Notes under the pieces: generated by a model
What the model was told of the DNA's origin: nothing
Database searches by the model: none
What the model saw: only the letters and a program-made list of their open reading frames with translations
Shown: positions 30,801 through 43,689 of the stretch, piece after piece
How positions within the stretch are numbered: position 1 is the stretch's first letter
How the letters are laid out: each line of letters opens with the position of its first letter
NCBI RefSeq assembly: GCF_038502225.1
Contig: NC_091325.1
Span: 34,268,941 to 34,332,940 of the forward strand
Reading direction: 5' to 3'
Source: Cherax quadricarinatus
Lineage: Eukaryota; Arthropoda; Malacostraca; Decapoda; Parastacidae
Length of the DNA stretch: 64,000 bases
Program-made: the position numbers and the translations under genes

Positions 30801-31405
30801 CTCTCAGATACTCCAGATTTAATCCCATTTATTTCCCCCCACCTCTCCTACCCCCTTCAGAAACTCCCCTACCCCCTTCAGTTTTGTTTCGCTTAGGGCC
30901 AGGACATCCAACTTCTTTTCATTCATAACATCAGCAATCATCTGTTTCTTGTCATCCGCACTACATCCACGCACATTTAAGCATCCCAGTTTTATAAAGT
31001 TTTTCTTCTTCTCTTTTTTAGTAAATGTCTACAGGAGAAGGGGTTACTAGCCCATTGCTCCCGGCATTTTAGTCGCCTCATACGACACGCATGGCTTACG
31101 GAGGAAAGATTCTTTTCCACTTCCCCATGGACAATAGAAGAAATAAAGAGGAACAAGAGTTATTTAGAAAAAGGAGAAAAACCTAGATGTATGTATATAT
31201 ATATATATGTATGTGCGTGTCTGTGAAGTGTGACCAAAGTGTAAGTAGGAGTAGCAAGATATCCCTGTTATCTAGCATGTTTATGAGACAGAAAAAAGAA
31301 ACCAGCAATCCTACCATCATGCAAAACAGTTACAGGTTTCTGTTTCACAGTCATCTGGCAGGACGGTAGTACTTCCCTGGGTGGTTGCTGTCTACCACCC
31401 TACTA

Positions 31406-31406
<1 letters not shown>
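27809..31406 (-). mobile_element. RTE-type LINE copy B, near full length
   Basis: The 3' end (27809) and 5' end (about 31406) both abut (AT)n tracts, so insertion into an AT microsatellite is likely and any TSD is hidden. It contains the 5' leader (about 31000-31406), endonuclease, RT and 3' UTR of the family. A short duplication near 30840-30885 (ctacccccttcag repeated) is absent from copy C. Confidence 0.9.
28051..30950 (-). pseudogene. RTE ORF, copy B (endonuclease + RT, broken)
   Basis: Three frame pieces: 30772-30086 (endonuclease: YAPGEERNAEE, VVGDLNAKVGE, LDYVLVDKRLLSRLQ), 30067-29762 (basic linker) and 29748-28051 (RT with KAAGIDGIKIE, YRGISLLS, MDLEKAYDRVDR, GLRQGCVMSPWL, FADD and C-terminal GRGRPRKGW). 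Lesions relative to copy C: TGG to TGA near 30083, a one-base insertion near 29772, and the short duplication near 30860 that breaks the N-terminus. Otherwise very similar to copy C. Confidence 0.9.
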
Positions 31407-31457
<51 letters not shown>

Positions 31458-31464
31458 ATATTAT

Positions 31465-31499
<35 letters not shown>
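31407..31499. repeat. Imperfect (AT)n microsatellite
   Basis: Alternating AT with several phase breaks; right flank of RTE copy B. Confidence 0.95.
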
Positions 31500-32160
31500 C
31501 AGAAATGCATTTTTGTCAAATTCAAATATGTATGTATACAACATATTAACATGAATACAAACTAGATGCATTTCGGTAGTGTAGCGATCCGAGAAATTTA
31601 TCCTCCAGTTTGCAAAACGCCCAGTCTGGTGTGCATCATTGCAAACAATTGGAATGTTGCAAAGTGTTGCACAGGTATGTAATGCTGTTAAATATTAACG
31701 TTGTAAATTTGAATTGACTCAGTATTAACATTTTCAAATAATCAGATTCTAATATCCGAATGTCTTCAGTAAACAGGTAATTTAGGCCATAGACAAACCA
31801 AATCAAATTCAAACCTTCAAAGACACCAACATCTTAAAATACGTAAACACACGAAGTTGAATCACTCATAAGACTTACTAAGTTATCAGCATAAAAGAGT
31901 TGAAGTTAATAACAGCGACACTCAAAGGTTATCACAAATGCAGCGTCCTTTATATTTTCCAAATTCCCGAAAAAACAAATAAACCCAAGAAAATTTTATT
32001 TTACTTAACCTTAGAGAAGTTAATTTATTATAGCAATAGTGGCCAGGTCAGACAAGTCTCAAGCACCCTGAAGTATATTACTCAGATTTAAACTATAATA
32101 ACAGAATAAAACCCAACACTAAGTTTAAGATCAGAAAAGTCATTCACAGAAACCAACTTT
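31500..32160. other. Unassigned AT-rich sequence
   Basis: No ORF with family resemblance, no repeats shared with the rest of the window noticed. Confidence 0.5.
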
Positions 32161-32172
32161 ATTAATAAAATT

Positions 32173-32339
32173 CCCCTCAAGGAAGGTTCCTTGATGTTGG
32201 TGAGGGGCTCTTGATTTAGGGAATTGGATCTGTGCTCCAGTTCCCCGAATTAAGCCTGAATGCCTTCCACATCCCCCCCCCCAGGCGCTGTATAATCCTC
32301 CGGGTTTAGCGCTTCCCCCTTGATTATAATAATAATAAT
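32173..32339 (+). mobile_element. AAT-tail SINE, copy 2
   Basis: A 167-bp copy with head cccctcaaggaaggttcc and tail gattataataataata. Exact 12-bp TSD attaataaaatt at 32161-32172 and 32340-32351. Confidence 0.92.
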
Positions 32340-32508
32340 ATTAATAAAATTGTCACTGTAAAATTTATACAACCTACCATCATGGTAACATTTTCTTCCA
32401 GGACAATAAGGCATTAAGTTTTCAAGGCTGACCTCTAAATACATTATTCAGTTATTACACAGAAAACAACACTCGCACCTACACAGTGTGATAAGCTGTG
32501 TTTCATCT

Positions 32509-32676
32509 CCCCTCAAGGAAGGTTCCTTGATGTTGGTGAGGGGCTCTTGATTTAGGGAATTGGATCTGTGCTCCAGTTCCCCAAATTAAGCCTGAATGCC
32601 TTCCACATCCCCCCCCCCCAGGCGCTGTATAATCCTCCGGGTTTAGCGCTTCCCCCTTGATTGTAATAATAATAAT
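32509..32676 (+). mobile_element. AAT-tail SINE, copy 3
   Basis: Nearly identical to copy 2 over its full length, 170 bp further on. No convincing TSD found. Same orientation as copy 2, so a local duplication is possible, though the flanks differ. Confidence 0.88.
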
Positions 32677-33200
32677 ACACCTGACTACCAAACTCGGCTG
32701 CAGGTTATAATGTCTCGCTGTACTTTTTATGAAGCTCACTTTTGGGTGAAATGTACAGTTAAGGGCTTCATATCTTCTTTTTACTACCTGAACATTAATT
32801 ATTGCTAATTATGGTGTCTTAAGCAGATCTTAAAATAAATTTTCTAGCAACTCCGAAGATGTTTTATTCAATGAATATTGTAACAAATCTTTCTTCATTG
32901 GAACAGGTAGGCAGGCCTTAGCAAGTAAGACACTGATTTTGAAGTCTTTTTTTTTTTTTTTTGTATTTATACAATGTTTCACTACAAATTGGCTATATTT
33001 AGCATGTAAAATACAACAGAAACCGACTGATTTACTCCACAAACTCTGATGATACTTTTCGCACTCCCCTCAGCCCTTTCTGGTTCAGTCTCTTGCTGCC
33101 CTTTACCCTTTCACCATCCACTGCCCCGCTGTTATCCGTAACCTGTTGCTCATCCATCTCCCTTTTGCCACCTGATGCCCTCGCTTCCTTCCTGCCCTGC
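32677..33200. other. Unassigned sequence with a poly-T run
   Basis: Contains a T-run at 32947-32962 and, from about 33060, C-rich sequence that may be the 5' body of the SINE subfamily ending at 33250. No gene. Confidence 0.4.
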
Positions 33201-33250
33201 AGCGCTGTATAGTCCTTGTGGCTTAGCGCTTCTTTTTGATTATAATAATA
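33201..33250 (+). mobile_element. AAT-tail SINE, second subfamily, 3' end
   Basis: gcgctgtatagtccttgtgg followed by cttagcgcttctttttgatt and an (ATA)n tail. Same 3' plan as copies 1-3 but a different sequence; shares this variant with 46735-46780. The 5' extent is uncertain (possibly to about 33060). Confidence 0.65.
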
Positions 33251-33653
33251 ATGTGTTTCATCTATGAGTCAGACAATAGCGATAAACCAATTGGGATTAT
33301 ATAGCAATTGTGAAATAGAAGATATTCAGAGCCGATTCACTTGAGAAGAATTGTCCCTTTAAGATCAAGAGCCTCACCAGCATCAAGGCCAAATAATACG
33401 ATAGAAACAACGACTATTTCGAGATTAGAAGTGATAAAATAACAGCAACCTTCTTGGTAGTGGGATATACCAGGCTTGAAATATTAATACAAACTCAAAT
33501 GTCGACTTTCTCTAGTTATCACACACAAACTACCTACAAATGTCCTGTGAATCATTGTTCACAAGCCTCCAGCACCAGCAAATATTACAACTCTACCTTT
33601 ATCTAAATTACACCAGTAATCAAAGCTTGAAAAAAAAAGCAGGGTACACGCAG

Positions 33654-33734
33654 GGATTGAACTCGCGGCTAACGAGTCGTAAAGCTCCAGACCAGCTCGT
33701 TAACCAGTCTCTAGTTTTACGACTCGCTAGCCGC
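33654..33734 (-). repeat. tRNA-like sequence forming a 29-bp imperfect hairpin
   Basis: Arms 33665-33693 and 33706-33734 (gcggctaacgagtcgtaaag versus reverse complement gcggctagcgagtcgtaaaa and beyond) with a 12-bp loop. A B-box-like GAGTTCAATCC lies on the minus strand at 33664-33654. Looks like two tRNA-related heads in inverted order, or a tRNA-SINE with a strong foldback. Flanked by an A-run and a T-run. Confidence 0.6.
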
Positions 33735-34430
33735 AGTACTTTTTTTATTTATATTACAAATCTTAATCTAAATAACTATAGTTGGGTGTTAGAAATGCTT
33801 CACTGACCAACGTACCATTTTCACGACTCGCTCCACTAATGAGTAGACGTCAATCACTCGTGACGTCAATTCCAAGTGTTGTACCTGACTTCTGGTCTAG
33901 TGTTTAAGCTCTGGTCATATGTCTATGCAACACAGGATATGTACTTAGAGGGTTTTATTTCTCCCAGAGTATATACATCCTGAGACATTAATCCCTGTTG
34001 TAGTGATTGAATTATTTCTGTTAGTGGACAGCTCACCAAGCAGCATTTATGACCATAGTGTAGGTGATATGTTTTAAACTCCAACCATCCAACCTATGCT
34101 ATAGGCTTCAAGGGGATATATACAAGAAACTGTATATTTTGCTCAATTAAAATTGTAGGAATTAAAGTATTTTTGTGGGGAGGTTTTGAACCCCATTAAC
34201 CAACCAACTTAATAGATGTTTAAGAAAGAAGAGACTGATCACCTTCTACGAGGACTGACCGACTGATAACATCAAAATTGCTTCTTTTTTTTTTTTAGTG
34301 TTTTGAAATCGACCGTAGCAGTCGGTATCGGTATTAATGAAGTTATGTTACGAATTCTGTTGATCACACACACACACACACACACATAAAGACACACACG
34401 GACAAGCATGCATATACATGCAAACACACA
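33735..34430. other. Unassigned sequence with (CA)n
   Basis: No gene seen. Contains a short (CA)n at about 34366-34386 and a T-run near 34287. Confidence 0.5.
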
Positions 34431-36135
34431 CACAACAAGAGATTTAAGGAAGTATTTACAGTGGAGACAGGAAGGCCTCTAGGTGGACAGAACAGAGGGA
34501 GACGCCAACAAGGAATATACCAACAAGTGTTAGATGACATACACACAACTGAGAAGAAGGTGACGAAGCTGCCAAGGGACCTTGATACCTCAAAGGCAAT
34601 GAGACCAGACAACATCTCCCCGTAGGTCCTTAGAGAGGGAGCAGAAATGCTGTTTGTCACTAACCACAATCTTCAACACATCCCATGAAACTGGGCAACT
34701 ACCTAAGGTATGGAAGACAGCAAATGTAGTACCCATATTTAAAAAAAGAGACAGCAAAAAGGTACTAAACTATAGACCAGTGTCATTGACGTGTATAGTA
34801 TGCAAAGTCATGGAGAAGATTATCAGGAGGAGAGTGGTGGAGCACCTGGAATGGAACAAGAGTATAAACGCCAACCAGCACTGACTTATGGAAAGCAAAT
34901 CCTGTGTCACAAACCTACTGGAGTTTTATGATAAGGTAATAGAACAGAAGACACGAGAGAGAGGGGTGGGTTGATTGCATCTTCTTGGACTGCAAGAAGA
35001 CCTTTGACACAGTTCCTCACAGGAGATTGGTGCAAAAGCTAGAGGATCAGGCTTGTATAACAGGAAGAGCACTGCAGTGGATAAGATAGTACCTGACATT
35101 GAGGCAACAATGAGTCATGATACGTGATGAGGTATAACAGTGGGCACCTGTGACGAGTGGGGTCTCACAGGGGTCGGTCTTAGGACCAGTGCTATTTCTG
35201 GTATATGTGAATGATATGATGGAAGGGTTAGACTCAGAAGTGTCCCTGTTCGCAGATGATGTGAAATTAATGAGGAGAATTGAATCAGAGAGGATCAGGT
35301 AGGACTTCAATAAGACCTGGAAAGGCTGGACACCTGGTCCAGCAACTGGCTTCTTGAATTTAACCCAGCCAAATTCAAAGTCATGAAGATCGGGGAAGGG
35401 CAAAGAAGACCGCAGACAGAGTATAGGCTAGGTGGCCAAAGACTGCAAACCTCGCTCAAAGATAAAAATCTTGGGGTGAGTATAACACCGAGCACGTCTC
35501 CCGAAGCACATATCAACCAGATAACTGCTGCAGCATATGGATGCCTGGCAAACCTGAGAATAGCACTCCGATACCATAGTAAGGAATCGTTCAGGACACT
35601 GTACACCGTGTACATCAGGTCCATATTGGAATATGCAGCACCTGTTTGGAACCCACACTTGATCAAGCACGTAAAGAAATCAGAGAAAGTGTGAAGGTTT
35701 GCGACAAGGTAAGTTCCTGAGCTAAGGGGAATGTCCTACGAAGGTTAAGGGAAATCGGCCTGACGACACTGGAGGACAGGAGGCTTAGGGGAGATATGAT
35801 AACAAAATACAGAATACTGCGTGGAATAGACAAGGTGGACAGAGACAGCATGTTCCAGAGAGGGGACACAGAAACAAGGGCTCACAATTGGAAGTTGAAG
35901 ACTCAGATGAGTCAAGAGGATGTTAGGAAGTATTTCATCAGTCATAGAGTAGTCAGGAAGTGGAACAGCCTAGCAAGTGAGGTAGTGGAGGCAGAAACCA
36001 TACATAGGTTTAAGATGAGGTATGATAAAGCTCATGGAGCAGGGAGAGAGAGGACCTAGTAGCACTCAGTGAAGAGGCGGGGCCAGGAGCTGAGCCTCGA
36101 CCCCTGCAATCACAATTAGGTGAGTACACACCCCT
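34430..36135 (+). pseudogene. CR1-like LINE (family C2), RT and 3' end, decayed
   Basis: Fragments of one RT over several frames: [70 protein letters not shown] at 35249-35260, LGVSITPSTSPEAHI, ILEYAAPVWNPHL, then KYRILRGIDKVDRDSMF and FISHRVVRKWNSLASEVVEA. Many stops and frameshifts. The 3' UTR ends gcaatcacaattaggtgagt at about 36106-36125. The 46.2-kb element ends the same way. 5' truncated. Confidence 0.85.
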
Positions 36136-36201
36136 CTCTCTCTCACCTCTCTCTCTCACCCTTCTTTCTCTCTCTCACCTCTCTCTCTTTCTCTTTTTTT
36201 T

Positions 36202-36240
<39 letters not shown>
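36130..36240. repeat. (CT)n and poly-T tract
   Basis: CT-rich run followed by about 40 T, which is the poly(A) tail of the adjoining minus-strand LINE fragment. Confidence 0.9.
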
Positions 36241-37162
<922 letters not shown>

Positions 37163-37247
37163 CAGGGTTTGACAATGTTAAGGATCCCTAGCTTTATTGA
37201 CAAGCTATTTACAGGTTTAGGATTACTAACTTTATTGGCAGCCAAGC
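37163..37247 (-). mobile_element. Family P LINE 3' UTR fragment 2
   Basis: Only the last ~85 bp of the element (acacagggtttgacaatgtt and following on the plus strand), between CT tracts. Confidence 0.8.
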
Positions 37248-37501
37248 TAAGAGCTCTCTCTCTCCCTCTCCCTCTCCCTCTCTCTCCCTCTCTCCTTCTC
37301 CCTCTCTCTTTTTTTACACAGGGTTCCTCTACCTCTCTCCCCTTCTATCCCTCTTTCTCTGTCCCTCTCTCCCCCTCTCCCTTCCTCTCTCCCTCCCTCT
37401 CTCTCCCTCCCTCTCTACCTCTCACTCCCTCTCTACCTCTCACTCACTCTCTACCTCTCACTCACTCTCTACCTCTCACTCACTCTCTACCTCTCACTCA
37501 C

Positions 37502-37597
<96 letters not shown>
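37248..37597. repeat. CT-rich low-complexity tract
   Basis: Imperfect CT repeats, including a run of ctctacctctcactca-type units at about 37420-37500 and pure (CT)n at 37504-37596. A short acacagggtt piece near 37315 is a further trace of the family P LINE 3' end. Confidence 0.93.
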
Positions 37598-37599
<2 letters not shown>

Positions 37600-37639
37600 G
37601 GTTTTACAAAGGGGTGTTCCTGTCTTACGAATTTACTAA

Positions 37640-38460
37640 CATTTTTCACTAAGGTGTTTGAGGAGGTAGATCATGGATCAAGGATTTAGGAGTTCTGGTT
37701 AGCAGTGCATTAGTGTTTGCAATAAAGCTAACAGAATTCTTGGCTTCATAACTAGAAGTATAAATAATAGAAGTCCTCAGGTTGTTCTTCAAATCTATAT
37801 ATCCTTGGTCAGGCCTCATTTAGACTATGCTGCTCAGTTCTGGTCACCGTATTACAGAATGGATATAAATGAACTGGAAAACGTACAGATGAGGATGATA
37901 AAGATGATCCCATGTGTCAGAAATCTTCCCTATGAGGATAGACTGAGGGCCCTGAATCTGCACTCTCTCGATAGATGTAGAATTAAGGGAGATATTATCG
38001 AGGTGTATAAATGGAAAACAGGAATAAATAAAGGGGATGTAAACAGCTTGCTGAAAATTTCTAGCCAAGACAAGAATTGCAGCAATGGTTTCAAGTTGGA
38101 AAAATTCAGATTCAGGAAGGACATAGAAAAGCACTGGTTTGGTAATAGAGTTGTGGATGAGTGGAACAAACTCCCAAGTACAGTTATTCAGGCTAAAACG
38201 ATGTGTAGTTTTAAAAATAGGTTAGATAAATACATGAGTGGGTGTGGGTGGGTGTTTACCTGGAGTTTACCTGGAGAGAGTTCCGGTGTGAGCCAGGGTG
38301 TGAGTTGGACCTGACTAGCTTGTGCTGCTGGGCCTGGTGCCGTGCTCCCTCCTTGAGTGGAGGTGACCAGCCTGGGTGGGTCATTGGGCTAATCTGGGGG
38401 GAGGAACATGGACCTGCTCTGCATGGGTCAGTAGGCCTGTTTCAGTGTTCCTTCTCATGT
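37640..38460 (+). pseudogene. CR1-like LINE 3' fragment, plus strand
   Basis: The frame 37805-38314 continues an upstream ANRILGFITRS block into LVRPHLDYAAQFWSPYYR, DINELENVQMRMIKMI, RIKGDIIEVYKW and FGNRVVDEWNKLPS, the C-terminal thumb-to-tail region of CR1-like RTs. It is followed by a 3' UTR ending near 38460 (cagtgttccttctcatgttc). The catalytic part is absent. Part of the 3' UTR (38258-38284) is the reverse complement of the 3' end of the LINE at 23698-26468. Confidence 0.8.
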
Positions 38461-38478
38461 TCTCCCTTTTTTTTTTTA

Positions 38479-39640
38479 CACAGGGTTTCACAAGGTTAGG
38501 TTAAGGATTCCTAGCTTTATTGACAAGCTATTTACAGGTTAAGGATTCCTAACTTTATTGACAAGCTAAGATCTGTTACCTACATCAGTTCGTTTAAAAG
38601 CATTTTTATTGTTATGAGACATACAAGTAGGGAACAGGATGAAGTTGGAGCCATCTGTGGGCCAGAATTTTCATTTGATCAACTGACTATCTCATTGAAA
38701 TCATTACGCTGTATGAATGTGTTCCATACTCGAGTCATCCTGGGTATATATGATCTCAGATGGAGTGATGTTCTGGAGAAGAGTACAGCCAGAGTGAAGT
38801 TGCTGCTTTCTGCCCGTCTTGTGGCATAAAAGCTTGTTTCTCGCTGTCTTCAAAGTGGATCCAAGTGTGGTACTTTGACAATATTGGCCTTGTACATAAC
38901 AGTAAGGCCACCCACATCACTCCTGTGTTGAAGGTTATGCTGAAATGACAGGTCTATCCAGGATGGGTCCAGGCGAGAGATGAGACGTCTTGCTCTGTTC
39001 TCTACTCTGTCAAGCAGTTGCAGATGAGTGGGGGGCAGGCAAACCAAGAAAGTGGAGCATACTCAAGGTGTGAGCGTACCTGTGCCTCATACAGAATCTT
39101 GCAACCCCCTACTGTCAAGCAGATATGAGATACTGCGAAGTGCTGTAAGCTTCCTGGCTGCCTTGTTTGCAAGATTTACATGGTTCTTCATGGTTAGTTT
39201 GGAGTCAGATTTCACCCCAAGGATATCAACTTCTTCTCCAGGTACCAACACCCTCCCATTCATCCTTACTACTGCACCAGCATTGCCATCATGGTGCCTA
39301 GAGACGATCATCATTTGTGTTTTCTCAGGTGCAAATGTTACTTGCCATCTATCTCCCCATGCTGATATAGCTCTTAGCTGTTGATTGATGTAGCTTAGAG
39401 CAGCTGGCATTTCTTCTCTTGGATAAGTGAATGTCAGTGTACAGTCGTGTTCATATGCATGGGATTCTGGGATGAGATGAAGAAGGTCGTTGAAGTAGAC
39501 ATTCCATAACAGTGGTCCCACTTGCCCCAATAGGATGTCTTGCTGATTCCATTCCATTGAGAACTGCACTTAGAGATCTACCATGAAGGTAATCACTGAG
39601 GAGACAGTGTAGAGCCTGCAATTCCCAGTGCTTGAAGTTT
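38479..39640 (-). mobile_element. Family P LINE, 5'-truncated copy 3
   Basis: Covers the 3' UTR and the last ~320 codons of ORF2 with frameshifts. The RT catalytic box reads YEHD instead of YADD (near 39450-39461), so it is dead. Its 5' edge (cagtgcttgaagtttt) runs directly into the 3' end of copy 4, separated by at most four T. Confidence 0.85.
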
Positions 39641-41875
39641 TACACAGGGTTTGACAAGGTTAACTAGCTTTATTGACAAGCTATTTACAGGTTAAGGATT
39701 CCTAACTTTATTGACAAGCTAAGAGCTGTTACCTACATCAGTTCGTTTGAAAGCATTTTTATTGTTATGAGACATACAAGTAGGGAACAGGATGAAGTTG
39801 GAGCCATCTGTGGGCCAGAATTTTCATTCGATAAACTGACTTTATCTCGTTGACATCATCATGCTGAGCAAATGTGTTTCATACTCGAGTCATCCGGGGT
39901 ATATATAGGATCTCAGATGGAGTGATGTTCTGGAGAAGGGTACAGCCAGAGTGAAGTTGCTGCTTTCTGCCCGTCTTGTGGCATAAAAGCTTGTTTCACG
40001 CTGTCCTCGAAGTGGATCCAAGTGTGGTACTTTGACAATATTGGCCTTGTACATAACAGTAAGGCCACCCACATCTCTCCTATGTTGAAGGCTCTGCTGA
40101 AATGACAGATCTATCCAGGATGGGTCCAGGCAAGAGATGAGACATCTTGCTCTGTTCTCTACTCTGTCAAGCAGTCGCAGATGAGAGGGGGGGGGCAGGC
40201 AAACCAAGAAAGTGGAGCATACTCAAGGTGTGAGCGTACTTGTGCCTCGTACAGAATCTTGCAACCCCCTACTGTCAAGCAAATGCGAGATACGGCTAAG
40301 GGCTGTAAGCTTCCTGGCTGCCTTGTTTGCAAGATTTACAATATGTTTCTTCATGGTTAGTTTGGAGTCAAATTTCACCCCAAGGATATCAACTTCTTCT
40401 CCAGGTGCCAACACCCTCCCATTCATCCTTACTACTGCACCAGCATTACCATCATGGTGCCTAGAGACGATCATCATTTGCGTTTTGTAAGGTGCAAATG
40501 TTACTTGCCATATATTTCCCCAAGCTGATATAGCTCTCAGCTGGTGATTGATGTAGCTTAGAGCAGCTGGCATTTCTTCTCTTGGATAAGTGAATGTCAG
40601 TGTACAGTCGTCTGCATATGCATGTGATTCTGGGATGAGATGAAGAAGGTCGTTGAAGTAGACATTACATAACAATGGTCCCAGCACGCTTCCTTGTGGA
40701 ACACTTGCCCCAATGGGATGTCTTGCTGATTCCATTCCATTGAGAACTACACTCAGAGATCTACCATGAAGGTAATTACTGAGGAGACATAGCGTAGAGC
40801 CTGCAATTCCCAGTGCTTGAAGTTTTGCTAAGAGGCCCTGGTGCCACACCCGGTCAAAAGCGCCAGCAATGTCCAGTGCTACCACACAGCTGACTTTGGA
40901 TTCATCCAGTGACTGGTGCCACTTAGTGGAGAGGTTTAACAACAGATCAGCAGCAGAGTAACCTTTCCTGAAGCCATATTGACGATCACAAAGTAGTGAG
41001 TGGTAGTCAAAAAACTCTGTCATTCGTGTTGAGATTATTGTCTCAAGGATCTTACCAGTGATTGACAGAAGTGACACTGGTCTGTAGTTGCTGATTTCTG
41101 CTCTGCTCTTCTTTTTGTGAACAGGAACTACATTTGCCTCTTTCCATAGAGAGGGCCATTTACACTGTACTAGACAGTGCTGAAAGATGCGAGTTAGAGG
41201 TGCTGCTAGCTGGTCTGCACATCTTCTCAGCAATCTGGGGCTCAACTTGTCTGGGCCCACAGCCTTTTCTTGGTCAAGCGATTTAAGAAGGAAATGCACC
41301 TCCTCCTGCCTTATTGTCACCACTGACAGTTTTGACACAAGGAGGGTCCCTTGCTGGATCAGGAACTTGCATTTTGGTAGCAAAGTGTTCAGCGAAGAGG
41401 TCCGCCTTCTCTTGACTACTAGTAGAGGTGGTCCCATCCTGTCGATTTAGAGGTGGAATGAGTTCATCAGGCAGATAACCTTGTCTGTCCTTGACCAGGG
41501 ACCACCAGGTTTTGGAGCCAACCTTACCTGATGCTAGCTTTCTTTTAGTGTCCACCTCCCATTTAGCAATGGCCCCCTTTTGAACGTCACTCATATGCCT
41601 ACAGGCTTGCCTGTGCAAGTTCCTGTTATAGGTGGTAGGATGTCTCATACCTTCGCCATGCTTTGTACTTAGCAGTAGCAGCCTCTCTACAATGAAAGCC
41701 AAACCAAGGCTGATCTGTAGGCTTCATCACATATTGCCGATGAGGAATGTGTTCTTGTTGTAGATTAAGGATGTGTCCAGTGAAGGCTTTCACTTGGTTG
41801 TCAACATCTCCTTGGAGAAGAGCATTCCAATCGGTGGTGGCGAGCTCAGAGCAAAGGGCTGGCCAATTACCTCTC
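39641..41875 (-). mobile_element. Family P LINE, copy 4 (longest)
   Basis: 2.2 kb from the poly-T end at 39641 to about 41875, where CT-rich sequence begins. It spans the ORF2 linker, the whole RT and the C-terminus, but not the endonuclease. Confidence 0.85.
39765..41875 (-). pseudogene. Family P LINE ORF2: reverse transcriptase and C-terminus
   Basis: Main frame 41437-40223: KAVGPDKLSPRLL, NYRPVSLLSITGKILE, QYGFRKGYSAADL, ALDIAGAFDRVWH, SVPQGSVLGPLL, and YADD at 40619-40608. The preceding frame 41702-41283 (WWSLVKDRQGYLPDELIP) and the region to 41875 (WFGFHCREAATAKYKAW) carry the endonuclease-RT linker. The C-terminus is in the frame 40207-39890 (RLLDRVENRARCL, ending after FSRTSLHLRS). 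At least three frameshifts. Resembles Jockey/CR1-superfamily RTs; clade not assigned. Confidence 0.87.
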
Positions 41876-41942
41876 TCCCCCTCTCTCTCCCCTCTCTCTC
41901 CCTTTCCTCTCTACCTCTCTCCTCTCTACCTCTTTTTTTTTT
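41876..41942. repeat. CT-rich tract with T-run
   Basis: Separates family P copies 4 and 5; the T-run is copy 5's poly(A) tail. Confidence 0.9.
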
Positions 41943-42480
41943 ACACAGGGTTTGACAAGGTTTATTGACAAGCTATTTACAGGTTAAGGATTCCTAACTT
42001 TATTGGCAAGCTAAGAGCTGTTACCTACATCAGCTCATCCGAAAGCATTTTTTATTGTTATGAAACATACAAGTAGGGAACAGGATGAAGTTGGAGCCAT
42101 CTGTGGGCCAGCATTTTCATTTGATCAACTGACTTTATCTCGGTGACATCATAATGCTGTACGAATGTGTTCCATGCTCGAGTCATCCTGGAGATAAATG
42201 ATCTCAGATGAAGTGATGTTCTGGAGAAGGGCAGAACCAGAGTGAAGGTGCTGCTTTCTGTCCGTCTTGTGGTATAGAAGCTTGTTTCACGCTGTCCTCG
42301 AAATGGATCCAAGTGTGGTACTTTGACAATATTGGCTTTGTACATAACAGTAAAGCCACCCACATCCCTCCTGTGTTGAAGGCTCTGCTGAAATGACAGA
42401 TCTATCCAGGATGGGTCCAGGCGAGAGATGAGACGTCTTGCTCTGTTCTCTACTCTGTCAAGCAGTCACAGATGAGAAGG
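41943..42480 (-). mobile_element. Family P LINE 3' fragment 5
   Basis: 3' UTR plus ORF2 C-terminus (42363-42058: GGFTVMYKANIV through MLAHRWLQLHPVPYLYVS, stop). Truncated next to a CT tract at about 42481. Same 3' end as the other members. Confidence 0.85.
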
Positions 42481-42618
42481 GGGAGGCCCTCTCTCTCTCT
42501 CTCTTTCTCTCTCTCTCCATCTCTCTCTCCTCTCTCAATCTCTCCCTTTTCTCCCCCTCTCCCTCCCTCGCTCCCCTTTCCTTTTCCTTCCTCCCTCTCC
42601 CCCTTTTTTTCCCTCATA
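42481..42618. repeat. CT/T-rich low-complexity tract
   Basis: CTCTCT and CCCTCTCCC-type sequence at the junction between family P fragment 5 and the plus-strand LINE. Confidence 0.9.
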
Positions 42619-42769
42619 AAAATAAATGGTAACTCAGAGGAGGACTCGAAGATCCCAGGGATCAGAGGGGATTGGTTCTGGTAGGAGGCAATAGATGAAG
42701 GAGCAATGCAAAAGGATGGAACATGAGTGGAAGAGAAAATTATTAGAGCTTGCTGCAAAAATGGGGACA

Positions 42770-43510
42770 GAGCTTTCTGTGAAATTGGAAAAGAGGTTGA
42801 AGTAGGAGAAGAAGCATTGGGAGTCCCAAGTCAAAGCTGCGGAAGCCAGGATAAGGGTCCCAGAATATGAGGTAAATAGGCTGAAGCCAGTTACAGGGGT
42901 ATTGACCAGAGGGGGCACAGCAACTGAAGCTGGTACACCCTTACTAAACGAGGGACCCAATGGGAAGGAAGGAGATATAAATTACGCTAAGGTTCTATAA
43001 GCCCTATCACCCCATCAAGCAGGGCTAAGGAATGAAGTGGGAAAGCAACTGGTTGCAGGTGGTGAGGGGGACAGGTCTTATGCAGAGACACGACCATGCC
43101 ACCAGGAGCTAGAGGAAAGAATAAGGGAGAAAATGGCCATGTACAGACAGGAACCAGAGACTCAGAGGGAAAGGCATTGGGAGGAGGAGAGGACAAAGTC
43201 AGCGTTTATTCATGGGCTTCAGGAGAGTGAGGAAGGACACACACTGAAAGACGGCAGGCAGAGAGGCAGGAGATTGAAAACATCAATAGGTGAAGAGGAA
43301 ATGTCTGAGATTGTAAATTTTCAGAGAATAGGGAGGCACCTGAAGGGGAGAAACCCATCCAAGCTGATTTTCAGGACAGAAACAATGTGGAACAGTATAT
43401 TCCAAGAGAAACCATGGTTGAAGGATTTGGCAGCATACAAGAGTGTGTTCCTACACAAAGACAGAACAAAAACAGAACATCAGCAGCTGAGGGAGAGGAT
43501 ACAAAAGTGA
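42770..43510 (+). pseudogene. LINE ORF1-like protein
   Basis: Best open part is 43037-43510. Highly charged, predicted coiled coil (ELEERIREKMAMYRQEPE-type), then an RRM-like C-terminal part with SEIVNFQRIGRH, LIFRTETMWNSIFQEKP and YKSVFLHKDRTKTEHQQLRE. This layout (coiled coil plus RNA-binding domain, ending in a DRTxxERxxLRE-like motif) is typical of ORF1 proteins of L1- and CR1/L2-type LINEs. Upstream in-frame homology from about 42770 is broken. The protein would bind element RNA. Confidence 0.68.
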
Positions 43511-43689
43511 AAGGAGTTGGGAGGAGACACAAGGACAGAATCAGCCCCAGAACCCCACAACCAATCATGCTATCTCAACATGGTCCACAATCCAAATCCA
43601 CAGCCCCTACCCCACACTATGCTGTAAAATCCCACAGTACACTGCCAGGTCCCCCATCCTCACAGACCCCCCAAAACACTGTGCTGGAG

